64,000 nucleotides of DNA, taken from assembly GCF_030063185.1 (NCBI RefSeq), contig NZ_JASISP010000002.1:62001-126000 (forward strand), read 5' to 3'. The stretch's first letter is position 1, and each line of letters starts with the position of its first letter. Shown here piece by piece: positions 27,878-35,975 of this stretch. Made by a program: the position numbers and the translations under genes. The notes beneath the pieces are model-generated. The model ran no database searches, was not told where the DNA came from, and saw only the letters and a program-made list of their open reading frames with translations. Source of the stretch: Arthrobacter sp. H35-D1. Lineage in GTDB: Bacteria; Actinomycetota; Actinomycetes; Actinomycetales; Micrococcaceae.

Positions 27878-29005
27878 ATGCACCCGCGGGAGACCATGTA
27901 CGAAAGCGAGGGGCTGGCAAGCGCGGCGCCGGCAGCGGCAGGGTCGACCGGAACAGGGCCGGCAGGCGCAGCCCCGCAAGCTGCAGGCGCAGCCCCGCAA
28001 GCTCCCTTGCTGCGTCCGCGTTCCACCAAGCCCGGGCCCCCCATGGATGCCGCCACCTTTGCCCGGCTCAGCGATGGAATCGTTGCCGCCATGAACACTG
28101 TCATCGACGGCAAGGAAGAGGCCGTGCGGCTGGCTTTGACAGTGTTGCTGGCCGGCGGGCACCTGTTGCTTGAGGACGTGCCCGGCGTGGGCAAGACCCT
28201 GCTGGCCAAATGCTTGGCGCGCGCTGTGGACTGCTCCGTCAACCGCATCCAGTTCACCCCCGATTTGCTGCCCAGCGACATCACCGGTGTCTCGGTGTTC
28301 AACCAGTCCTCGCAGTCCTTTGTTTTCCGCCCCGGCGCCATTTTTGCCAATATCGTCATTGGCGACGAGATCAACAGGGCTTCGGCCAAGACCCAGTCGG
28401 CGTTGTTGGAATCCATGGCCGAGCACCAAGTCACGGTGGACGGCACCACTTACCTTTTGCAGGAACCTTTCATGGTGGTTGCCACCCAAAACCCGATTGA
28501 AATGGAAGGCACCTACCCGCTTCCCGAGGCGCAGCGGGATCGCTTCATGGCCCGCATTTCATTGGGCTACCCCGACGAGGCCGCCGAACTTGCCATGTTG
28601 GAAAGCCACCAGTCGGTGAACCCGCTGGACTCCGTGGAAGCCGTCGCAACGGCCGAACAGGTCGGGGCCATGGTGCGGGCCGTGGCCGCCATTCACGTCT
28701 CACCGGCCGTGCGGGCCTACACGGTGGCCTTGGGCCAGGCCACGCGAAACAGCCCGGCACTGCGCCTTGGCGCCAGTCCGCGGGCGCTTTTGCAATTGCT
28801 GCGCGCGGCGAAGGCGGCGGCAGCCCTGGAGGGGCGCGGTTTTGTGCTTCCGGACGACATCCGCCTGCTGGCCGAACCGGTCCTGGCCCATCGTTTGTTG
28901 GTGGAGCGCAGTGCCGCCAGCCAGGGGGCCACGCCCTCCGGCGTCGTCGCGGAGTTGCTGGGGCGGGTTGCCGTGCCCGGCCCGCCAAACGAACGATCCG
29001 GCTAG
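27878..29005 (+). CDS. MoxR-family AAA+ ATPase
   Basis: 375 aa. The start at 27878 has GGAAGG 6 nt upstream; another ATG at 27896 is less well placed. The first 45 residues are Ala/Gly/Pro-rich with a duplicated APQAAG unit. The AAA+ core follows: Walker A EDVPGVGKTLLAKCLARAV, Walker B IVIGDEINRASAKTQSALLE, sensor 1 FMVVATQNPIEMEGTYPLPE, and the arginine-finger region QRDRFMARISLGYP. MoxR ATPases are chaperone-like and work with the DUF58 and transglutaminase proteins encoded next to them. It starts a three-gene operon. Confidence 0.93.
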   Translation: MHPRETMYESEGLASAAPAAAGSTGTGPAGAAPQAAGAAPQAPLLRPRSTKPGPPMDAATFARLSDGIVAAMNTVIDGKEEAVRLALTVLLAGGHLLLEDVPGVGKTLLAKCLARAVDCSVNRIQFTPDLLPSDITGVSVFNQSSQSFVFRPGAIFANIVIGDEINRASAKTQSALLESMAEHQVTVDGTTYLLQEPFMVVATQNPIEMEGTYPLPEAQRDRFMARISLGYPDEAAELAMLESHQSVNPLDSVEAVATAEQVGAMVRAVAAIHVSPAVRAYTVALGQATRNSPALRLGASPRALLQLLRAAKAAAALEGRGFVLPDDIRLLAEPVLAHRLLVERSAASQGATPSGVVAELLGRVAVPGPPNERSG

Positions 29006-29011
29006 GGCCGG

Positions 29012-30478
29012 GTGTTCGCGGTGCGTCCTTTTCGTCCCCGAGGCTGGTTGCTGCTGGGCTTTGGCGCGCTTGCCCTGCTGCTGGCCTGGGTCCTTGGCCG
29101 CCGGGACTTGTTGGCGCTGGCAGTGTTCTGCTGTGCGCTCCCGGGAGCCGCCTGTGCGGGCCTGTACTGGTTCAAGCATGGCTTTTCGGTCAAGCGCAGC
29201 CTTTCCCCGGCACTGGCCCGGGTTGGCCGCCCGGTCTCGGTGACCCTCGACGTGCGCGGGCACGCCATGGGCGCCGATCGAATGCGGTTGCGGGAGGAAC
29301 TGCCGGTGAGCTTCCATGACCTGCCCCGGTTCAATCACCCGAACCCCGTGGTCCCGCGCAGCTTGTTGAGCCGCTACCAGTACCGGATGCACCCGTCGCG
29401 GCGCGGCGTGTTCACGATCGGTCCGCTCACCGCAGAGTTTTCAGACCCCTTCGACGTGGCGTTTGTCCAGCGCAACCTCGACGCCGGCGATTCGCTGGCC
29501 GTGGCGCCGGCCGCCGTCGAGCTTCCCGCCATTTCCTTGACCGATGGCAGGGGGCAGGACGGTTCGCGCAGCACGCGGGAGCTGGCCCATGCCAGCGACG
29601 ACGACGCCATGACGCGCGAATACCACTACGGGGATCCGCTCCGGCGCGTCCATTGGCCGGGGACGGCCCGGCAGGGCAAGCTCATGGTGCGGGCCGAGGA
29701 GTCGGTCACGGCGCCGGAGGCGTCCCTGATTGTTGACCGGCGGTCGCTGGCATTCGGCGAGCCGTCGGCTGCGGCGGGCCTGCCCAAGCTGCGCACCACT
29801 GCCGCGTTCGAATCCGCAGTGGTGGCGGCAGTTTCCATTGCCACCCACCTGCTGGAGCGCGGCTACCAGGTGCGCATCCTCGACCACGCGGGGCAGCCCG
29901 CGTTTGCCTCATCAGTCTCTGCCGTGGAGGCACAGATGGAGGACTTCAGCGGCGAACAAGGCGTCTTTGAGGTGGCGGCCGCCTTGGCTGCCCTGGAGCT
30001 CGCTCCCTCCATGCCCGACGCCGGGCGCCCCGCCCCTGCGCCCCGCACCGCAGGCCCTGCGAGCGCCGCAGCCCCTCGGCCGACTGCCGGCACTTCCCCC
30101 GGCCCCTCCCCCGGCCAGGGTGGTGCTGGCCCTGCCGTTGGCCCTGCTTCCGGAGATGCATTGGGCGCCGCCTTTGGAGATGCCTTGGCACACAAGCTCC
30201 ACCAGGGACGCCGCCGAGGCCCGATCGTGGCCGTGACGGGGATGCTCAGTCGAGACGAGGCCCAACTGCTGGCCAGCACAGCCAAGGCAAGCCAAAGCGC
30301 GTGCGCCCTCGTGCTATGCAGGGAGCCGAGCCAGGCCCGGGATGCGCTGGATATTCTCCACCGTGCGGGCTGGCAGGCTGCGGCACTCACCCCGGGAACA
30401 CCCTTGGTGGAGGCGTGGCTGCGGTTTGACTGGCATGCCTCCACCAAGGGCCCTCCGGCGGCGGGACGGCTGTCATGA
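29012..30478 (+). CDS. DUF58 domain protein
   Basis: 488 aa from a GTG at 29012, 6 nt after the MoxR stop (a GTG three codons later is possible). Two N-terminal membrane helices (WLLLGFGALALLLAWVLG, LLALAVFCCALPGAACAGLY) are followed by a beta-rich domain and the DUF58 signature REYHYGDPLRRVHWPGTAR. It then has a von Willebrand A-like region (EASLIVDRRSLAFGE). Residues about 335-385 are a Pro/Ala/Gly-rich low-complexity insert. DUF58 proteins accompany MoxR ATPases; the molecular role is not established. Its stop overlaps the next start by 4 nt. Confidence 0.9.
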   Translation: MFAVRPFRPRGWLLLGFGALALLLAWVLGRRDLLALAVFCCALPGAACAGLYWFKHGFSVKRSLSPALARVGRPVSVTLDVRGHAMGADRMRLREELPVSFHDLPRFNHPNPVVPRSLLSRYQYRMHPSRRGVFTIGPLTAEFSDPFDVAFVQRNLDAGDSLAVAPAAVELPAISLTDGRGQDGSRSTRELAHASDDDAMTREYHYGDPLRRVHWPGTARQGKLMVRAEESVTAPEASLIVDRRSLAFGEPSAAAGLPKLRTTAAFESAVVAAVSIATHLLERGYQVRILDHAGQPAFASSVSAVEAQMEDFSGEQGVFEVAAALAALELAPSMPDAGRPAPAPRTAGPASAAAPRPTAGTSPGPSPGQGGAGPAVGPASGDALGAAFGDALAHKLHQGRRRGPIVAVTGMLSRDEAQLLASTAKASQSACALVLCREPSQARDALDILHRAGWQAAALTPGTPLVEAWLRFDWHASTKGPPAAGRLS

Positions 30479-32982
30479 CAGGGGTGCTGAACGCCGGGGG
30501 CCCCCGGTACGACGGCCCCGGGCCGGACGCAGGAAACAGGCCCCCCTCCCCACCGCCGCGGCGGCTTCTGGGCGAACCAACAAAGGGCTCGGCGCGCTGG
30601 GTTCTGGCGCTTGCCATGTTCGGGGCCATCATGGCCACCTCACTATCCCTGAACGGGGTGCTCGCAAGCTTTTCCTGGTGGCCGCCGTCGGCCGTGGTGG
30701 TTGCGGCAACACTGCTTCCCGCCGCCCTGCTGCGACGCTGGCCCGTGTTGGCGCCGTTCGCTCCGGTGGGAGCCATGGCGGGCTGGTTCCTGGGCTTGAC
30801 GATCGTCTTTTTTCCGGCGACTGCAATCTTGGGCTTTCTGCCCACTCCGGGCACTGTCGAGGCTGCGGTGGAGCTGGCCGCCGAGGCCGCGACCGTGATC
30901 ACCACAGGTGCCGCCCCTGTTCCGGCAGTGTCGGCGATGAGCTTTCTGGTGGCCGCCGGGCTGGGCTTTGTGGCGCTCGTCATTGACACGGTCGCCCTGA
31001 CACTGGCCGTGCCGGCAGCTAGTGCACTGGGGCTGGTGCTTGTCATGTTGCCCCCTGCCCTGACCACCACGGACGGTATTGGCGGTTGGGGGCTTGCCTG
31101 CTCAGCAGCAGGGTTTTTGCTGATTCTGGGTTGTTCCCGCTGGTACGCCCCCGGCGGGAAGCTGCGCACTGGAGGGAGCGTGCACCCGAGCGGAACGCTT
31201 TCCCGTGCCGTGGCCTTGGGCACCGTGGTGGTGCTGTTGATGGCGGCCGTGCCGGTGGCCATCCCCGGTTTCAGCAAAGGCGCTTTCCCCCAAGGCACCC
31301 GGCTGGGCCAAGGTTCCGGAGCTACCCAACTCGATCCCATGATCGCCCTGGGCGTGGACCTTCGTGCACAATCCGACAGCGTCGCCGTGACGTATCTCAG
31401 CAGCACGAGCACGGCACAGTACCTGCGGCTGAACACCCTGGAAGACTTCACCGGGAAGGCTTGGCAACCGTCCGCGCTTCCGGACGGGCTGAAAGCCGGG
31501 GTCACCGGTTTGGCACCCGTCCCGGCCGTCCCGTCGACTCTGCCGCGAACCCGCGACCTGACATGGATCTCCACGATCGGCTTGCAAAGCAGCTGGTTGC
31601 CCACCCCGCTGTCGCCCACGAGCATTGAGAACCTCGACGGGTCGTGGGTGTGGAATCCATCGACGCAAACCATCAAGGCCAAGTCCTCCTCAACACTGGG
31701 CCAGTCCTACGTGGTGAACAGCGAAATGCCCGTGCTCAGCCGAGACCTGCTGGCCGCAGCCACCCGGAACGCCGGCGCCGACGTGGACCCGATCTACACG
31801 CAGCTACCCAAGGACGTGCCGAAGATTCTGCGCACCACAGCCGCGGAGGCTGCCGGTTCTCTCCAGAGCCCGTATGCCAAGGCCGTGGCCTTGCAGGACT
31901 ATCTGCGCTCGGGATTGTTCAGCTACAGCCTGGACACCCCCGTGGAAGAGGGTTACGACGGCTCGGGCATGAAAGTGCTGGCTTCCTTTTTGCAAAAGAA
32001 GAGCGGCTACTGCGTGCACTTTTCCGCAGCCATGGCCGTCATGTCCAGGGAGCTGGGCATTCCTTCGCGAATCGCCGTGGGGTACGCCCCGGGGGCAAGC
32101 ACGGATGAAAGCCGCATGCGCAATGGCCGCCAGCTGCGCGGTTTCCAGGCCACCGGCCTCGACGCCCATGCCTGGCCCGAACTCTACTTTGCGGGTGTGG
32201 GCTGGGTCCCGTTTGAGCCGACTCCCTCCCGCGGCAGCGTGCCTGACTATTCGCTGGAGCTCAGCGCACCAGCCCCGAACGACGGCGGCCCGACCGCCCC
32301 TGTTGTGGAAGAGAACCCCGTGCAGTCCGCCTCGGCCACGCCCAGCACGGCTGCGGCAGCGGCAGGCTCCACCGCCGGTGCCACCCATGCCAGCCAATGG
32401 CTGCTTGTTCCCGGCACAACCCTGCTGGTGCTTTTCCTGCTGGGGGCACCGGCACTTGCCAGGGTCCTTGTCCGACGGCGGCGCCTGGCCCAGGTGCGCG
32501 ACGGCAACGGATCCACTGTCGTTGACACTGACATTGACACTGACACAGTCGCTGACGCTGACGCTGCCATTGAGGCAGTCGCTGACGCTGCCGTCGACAT
32601 TGCCGGGACGCCGTCGCTCGTTGCCTGGCGTGAACTGCTGGCCACTGCCACGGACTACGGCTGTCCCGCGGACCGTTCGCTGACCCCGGCACTGAACGCC
32701 GCGCGCATCGCACAACTGACGGGACCTGCCGCCTCCGGCGCCCTGGACTTGCTGTTGCACTCCTACGAACGCGCCGTCTATGGCCGTTCGGAGCTTTCCG
32801 CGGGCGCGGGCCTGTCCGGCAATGGACGCGAGGACCTCGCCGAAGCGCTGGAAACACTCATTGCCCGTATCCAGACGCGCGCCACACCGTGGCAACGACT
32901 GCGCGCAACCCTTGTGCCGGCGTCGTTCTTCACACGGGCACCGGGCCGACGCGGCAGCCCCGAAATGGCTGCACCGAAGTAG
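30475..32982 (+). CDS. TgpA-like membrane transglutaminase
   Basis: 835 aa. After an N-terminal Pro/Gly tail come about six membrane helices (30-245), then an extracytoplasmic transglutaminase-like domain with the Cys-His-Asp set in KSGYCVHFSAAMAVMSRELG, LDAHAWPELYF and WVPFEPTPSRG. A further membrane helix (WLLVPGTTLLVLFLLGAPAL) and a DUF4129-like cytoplasmic tail follow. At 32511-32595 the tail contains an imperfect Asp/Thr/Ala repeat (DTDIDTDTVADADAAIEAVA) built from GACACTGACATT-like units. It probably processes cell-surface proteins or glycans together with the MoxR/DUF58 pair (inference). Confidence 0.92.
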   Translation: MTGVLNAGGPRYDGPGPDAGNRPPSPPPRRLLGEPTKGSARWVLALAMFGAIMATSLSLNGVLASFSWWPPSAVVVAATLLPAALLRRWPVLAPFAPVGAMAGWFLGLTIVFFPATAILGFLPTPGTVEAAVELAAEAATVITTGAAPVPAVSAMSFLVAAGLGFVALVIDTVALTLAVPAASALGLVLVMLPPALTTTDGIGGWGLACSAAGFLLILGCSRWYAPGGKLRTGGSVHPSGTLSRAVALGTVVVLLMAAVPVAIPGFSKGAFPQGTRLGQGSGATQLDPMIALGVDLRAQSDSVAVTYLSSTSTAQYLRLNTLEDFTGKAWQPSALPDGLKAGVTGLAPVPAVPSTLPRTRDLTWISTIGLQSSWLPTPLSPTSIENLDGSWVWNPSTQTIKAKSSSTLGQSYVVNSEMPVLSRDLLAAATRNAGADVDPIYTQLPKDVPKILRTTAAEAAGSLQSPYAKAVALQDYLRSGLFSYSLDTPVEEGYDGSGMKVLASFLQKKSGYCVHFSAAMAVMSRELGIPSRIAVGYAPGASTDESRMRNGRQLRGFQATGLDAHAWPELYFAGVGWVPFEPTPSRGSVPDYSLELSAPAPNDGGPTAPVVEENPVQSASATPSTAAAAAGSTAGATHASQWLLVPGTTLLVLFLLGAPALARVLVRRRRLAQVRDGNGSTVVDTDIDTDTVADADAAIEAVADAAVDIAGTPSLVAWRELLATATDYGCPADRSLTPALNAARIAQLTGPAASGALDLLLHSYERAVYGRSELSAGAGLSGNGREDLAEALETLIARIQTRATPWQRLRATLVPASFFTRAPGRRGSPEMAAPK

Positions 32983-33020
32983 CAGCGCAAGGCTGGCGTT
33001 GCGGCCCAGACAGCAGGGCG

Positions 33021-33113
33021 CAGGCGCCGGGGCCCATGCTCCTGCAGATCAGGCGCCGGGTCCCATGCTCCTGCAGATCAGGCGCCGGGGCCCATGCTCC
33101 TGCAGATCAGGCG
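33021..33113. repeat. 29-bp tandem repeat, three copies plus a partial
   Basis: Unit CAGGCGCCGGGGCCCATGCT + CCTGCAGAT at 33021-33049, 33050-33078 (one base different) and 33079-33107, then CAGGCG. It fills the gap between the convergent transglutaminase and gabD genes and supplies the gabD stop codon. Each unit holds GGCGCC, GGGCCC and CTGCAG palindromes, so it may also act as a bidirectional transcription barrier. Confidence 0.8.
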
Positions 33114-34600
33114 TTGTTGGGGTTGGGGAAGCCAATGTACTGCGTGTACTGGTATTCCTCGATGCCCTCGATGCTGCCTTCGCGGCCCAATCCGGACTGC
33201 TTGACGCCGCCAAAGGGGGCCGCGGCGTTGGAGATGACGCCGGCGTTCAGGCCCAGCATGCCCGTTTCAATGCGGTTGGCCATGCGCAGCCCGCAATTGT
33301 GGTCCCGGGTGTAGACATAGGCCACAAGACCGTATTCGGTGTCGTTGGCCAGTGCGACGGCCTCGTCCTCGTTCTTGAACGTGACAATGGGGGCCACCGG
33401 GCCAAAGATCTCCTCGCTGAGGATGCGTGAGCCTTGCTCCACGCCCGCCAGCACGGTGGGCTGGTAGAAGTAGCCCGGGCCGTCCACGGGGGCGCCGCCG
33501 GTCACTGCGCGGGCACCGTCTGCCACTGCGTCGCTGACCAGGGAGTGCACCTTCTCGCGGCTCTTGGCATCGATGAGCGGGCCCACCGTGGTGTCCGGGT
33601 CCGTGCCGCGGCCCGTGGTCGTGGCAGCCATGCGGGCTGCGAACTTGGTTGAAAACTCTTCCGCGACGGACTCGTGCACCAGGAAGCGGTTCGCAGACGT
33701 GCAGGCCTCGCCCATGTTGCGCATTTTGGCAGCCATGGCGCCATCGACTGCGGCGTCGACGTCGGCGTCCGCAAAGACGAGGAAGGGGGCGTTGCCACCC
33801 AACTCCATCGAGGTGCGCAAAACGTTGGTGGACGCGTCGGCCAACAGCTTCCTGCCCACCCCGGTGGAGCCGGTGAAGGACAGCTTGCGCAGGCGGTTGT
33901 CCTGCAGCAGCGGGCCCGTCACGCCGCCGGCGTCGGAGGTGGCCACAACATTCAGGACACCGGCGGGCAGGCCGGCCTCGATGAGGACCTGGGCAAAAAG
34001 CTGGCTTGTCAGCGGGGTGAGATGCGCGGATTTGAACACCACGGTGCAGCCGGCGGCGAGCGCGGGGGCGATCTTGCGGGTGGCCATGGCCAACGGGAAG
34101 TTCCACGGCGTGATCAGCAGGCAGGGCCCCACGGGCTTTTTCTGCACGAGGATTTGCGCGGTGCCTTCGGGGTTGGAGGAATAGCGGCCAAAGGAGCGCA
34201 CGGCTTCCTCGGAGAACCAGCGCAGGAATTCCGCACCGTACGTCACCTCGCCGCGGGATTCAGCCAGCGGCTTGCCCATTTCAAGGGTCATGAGCAAGGC
34301 AAAGTCCTCCGCACGGGCCGTGACCAGGTCAAAGGCACGGCGCAGGATTTCTCCCCGGGCGCGCGGTGCCGTGGCAGCCCACTCGTCCTGCGCGGCCACG
34401 GCGGCGTCCAGGGCTGCGGCGCCGTCGGAGGGTCCGGCGTTGGCAAGTTCCAGCAGCACCTTGCCGGTGGAAGGGTCCTCCACGGCAAACGTGGCCCCGG
34501 AGGCTGCGCTGCGCCATTCACCGTTGATCAGCAATCCGGTGGGAACACTGGCCAGAAGGGTGCTCTCACGCTCGGTAAGTTCTGCGGCGGCGACGGTCAT
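33107..34600 (-). CDS. gabD: Succinate-semialdehyde dehydrogenase (NAD(P)+)
   Basis: 497 aa from the ATG at 34600, with GGAG 6 nt upstream. Aldehyde dehydrogenase fold: the cofactor region ITPWNFPLAMATRKIAPALA, SFTGSTGVGRKLLA, the general-base Glu in MELGGNAPFLVF, the catalytic Cys in NMGEACTSANRFLVHESV, and EIFGPVAPIVTF. Length and motifs fit the GabD/SSADH branch, which oxidises succinate semialdehyde from GABA or related amines. The gene stands alone, without gabT. A repeat-rich 372-bp region lies upstream. Confidence 0.9.
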   Translation of the reverse strand: MTVAAAELTERESTLLASVPTGLLINGEWRSAASGATFAVEDPSTGKVLLELANAGPSDGAAALDAAVAAQDEWAATAPRARGEILRRAFDLVTARAEDFALLMTLEMGKPLAESRGEVTYGAEFLRWFSEEAVRSFGRYSSNPEGTAQILVQKKPVGPCLLITPWNFPLAMATRKIAPALAAGCTVVFKSAHLTPLTSQLFAQVLIEAGLPAGVLNVVATSDAGGVTGPLLQDNRLRKLSFTGSTGVGRKLLADASTNVLRTSMELGGNAPFLVFADADVDAAVDGAMAAKMRNMGEACTSANRFLVHESVAEEFSTKFAARMAATTTGRGTDPDTTVGPLIDAKSREKVHSLVSDAVADGARAVTGGAPVDGPGYFYQPTVLAGVEQGSRILSEEIFGPVAPIVTFKNEDEAVALANDTEYGLVAYVYTRDHNCGLRMANRIETGMLGLNAGVISNAAAPFGGVKQSGLGREGSIEGIEEYQYTQYIGFPNPNNA

Positions 34601-34972
34601 GATGGACTCCTTTGTCGAAAGCTTGTCGAAAGTTTGCCGGAAGCCGCTGCCGGGCAGCCCCGGGAGGTACTCCCGGCGATGGTGCTGCGGCAACGCGGCG
34701 GTGTGCTGATTCTTCAATTCCTTGCTGGTCAGTTCACCGTAGTTCCCGGCGAACGAACGTGTCTAGGCTTGTCCGCACTGCCCGCAAGGCTTTTGCTGTG
34801 CACTCGTACAACAGTCGTGCACCCATTTGCAGCAAAACTTAATTTATCCGCCGAACCCGCCGCCAGTTCTGCAGATAAGTTCAAAGTCCGCCGCCAGTTC
34901 TGCGGATACGTTAGGCCACAGCTGTCAGGGCACCCCGCGCGCACGGTTTCAGTCCCCGGGAAGGTGAAAACT
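34601..34972. other. 372-bp upstream region of gabD
   Basis: No gene seen. Close to gabD, TTGTCGAAAG occurs twice (34612 region). Farther up lies the three-copy TATCCGC/GTTCTGC motif described separately. The segment 34660-34690 has a GGGAGGTACTCCC palindrome. The region is AT-richer near 34830-34850 (AAAACTTAATTTATCC) than its neighbours. Confidence 0.45.
34845..34908. promoter_or_regulatory. Three-copy 12-bp operator-like motif upstream of gabD
   Basis: TATCCGCCGAAC at 34845-34856 faces two inverse copies, GTTCTGCAGATA (34866-34877) and GTTCTGCGGATA (34897-34908). The inverse copies start 31 bp apart, about three helical turns, and share the longer flank CCGCCGCCA. The layout suggests a repressor or activator bound at spaced sites. 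Assignment to gabD follows from position only. Confidence 0.4.
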
Positions 34973-35920
34973 CTAGGCCCGGGCAGCCAGCACGGCGCTG
35001 TACAGCTCGCGTTTGCTGACGTGGACGTCGTGGGCGATGACCGCCACGGCTTCCTTCATGCGCATGCCTTGGGCCATGAGTTCGTTGACGGCGGCCACGT
35101 GGTCTTCGGGCGTGCCGGGGTCGGCGTCCGGGGAGCCGCCCACCACGATGGCAATCTCGCCGCGGATCTGGTTCGTTTCAGCCCATTCAAGCAGGCCCGA
35201 AAGCGGCTTGCGGATGACTTCCTCATACGTTTTTGTCAGTTCTCGGCACACCGCAGCCGGCCGCGACGGGCCAAAGGCCGTGTGCAAGGCGCGCAGCATG
35301 GCTTCGAGCCGGTGCGGGGCTTCAAAGAACACCATGGTGCGCTTCTCCACGGCCAGTTCGTGCAGCCGGGCGGCCCGCTCCCCCGACTTGCGGGGCAGGA
35401 AACCTTCGAAGCAGAACCTGTCGGTGGGCAGTCCGGACAGGGCCAGGGCGGTGAGCACGGCCGAGGGCCCGGGGGCGGCCGTCACCTTCACACCCGCTTC
35501 GACGGCGGCACCCACCAGCCGGAAGCCGGGATCCGAAACCGACGGCATGCCCGCGTCCGTCACCATCAGCAGCACCTTGCCCGACTGGACCTGCGCCAGC
35601 AGTTCGGGGGTCTTCGCGGCTTCATTGTGCTCGTGGTAACTCAGTATCTGCCCATTGACCTTGACTCCCAGGCTTGTCACGAGGCGGTGCAGGCGCCGGG
35701 TGTCCTCGGCGGCAACAATGTCCGCTGCGCCCAGCCAGGAAATCAGCCGGGCAGTGGCGTCGCCCATATTCCCAATCGGGGTGGCAGCCAGGACAATCAG
35801 GCCCTGTCCGGGCGGGGTGCTGGGCGCAAGGGACGAATCAAGGGTTTCTTCGGCCACTTCTGCCGTATCCGGGTCCTGGTCTTGCGTTGTGTCCGGGTCT
35901 TGGCCAAAGTCATCTTCCAT
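34973..35920 (-). CDS. rsmI: 16S rRNA cytidine(1402)-2'-O-methyltransferase
   Basis: 315 aa from the ATG at 35920 (MEDDFGQ). An acidic, repetitive N-terminal tail (DPDTTQDQDPDT) precedes the tetrapyrrole-methylase-like fold: IVLAATPIGNMGDATARLI, DIVAAEDTRRLHRL, SYHEHNEAAKTPELL, VTDAGMPSVSDPGFRLV and FEGFLPRKSGERAARL. The enzyme methylates the 2'-OH of C1402 in the ribosomal P site. It is divergent from the protein mannosyltransferase gene with only about 55 bp between them, a pairing seen in other actinobacteria. Confidence 0.96.
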   Translation of the reverse strand: MEDDFGQDPDTTQDQDPDTAEVAEETLDSSLAPSTPPGQGLIVLAATPIGNMGDATARLISWLGAADIVAAEDTRRLHRLVTSLGVKVNGQILSYHEHNEAAKTPELLAQVQSGKVLLMVTDAGMPSVSDPGFRLVGAAVEAGVKVTAAPGPSAVLTALALSGLPTDRFCFEGFLPRKSGERAARLHELAVEKRTMVFFEAPHRLEAMLRALHTAFGPSRPAAVCRELTKTYEEVIRKPLSGLLEWAETNQIRGEIAIVVGGSPDADPGTPEDHVAAVNELMAQGMRMKEAVAVIAHDVHVSKRELYSAVLAARA

Positions 35921-35962
35921 GACTCCAGCGTAGTGGGCCACGGCAACGGCAGTGCATTTGGG

Positions 35963-35968
35963 TAGCAT
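35963..35968 (+). promoter_or_regulatory. -10 box placed for a leaderless pmt transcript
   Basis: TAGCAT ends 7 nt before the GTG at 35976, the spacing expected for an actinobacterial -10 element (TANNNT) of a leaderless mRNA. No convincing Shine-Dalgarno is present, which supports this reading. A -35 element is not obvious. Confidence 0.45.
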
Positions 35969-35975
35969 TGACCCC

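Noticed and set aside
30387-31682. Long minus-strand frame opposite the transglutaminase gene
   Set aside because: Ser/Ala/Pro-rich composition typical of antisense translation; the plus strand has clear membrane helices and the Cys-His-Asp active site.
33674-35965. A 763-codon open frame on the plus strand opposite gabD and rsmI
   Set aside because: The opposite strand encodes two well-recognised enzymes with complete motifs. In high-GC DNA the antisense frame stays open by codon bias. The predicted protein is Gly/His/Gln-rich with no family features.
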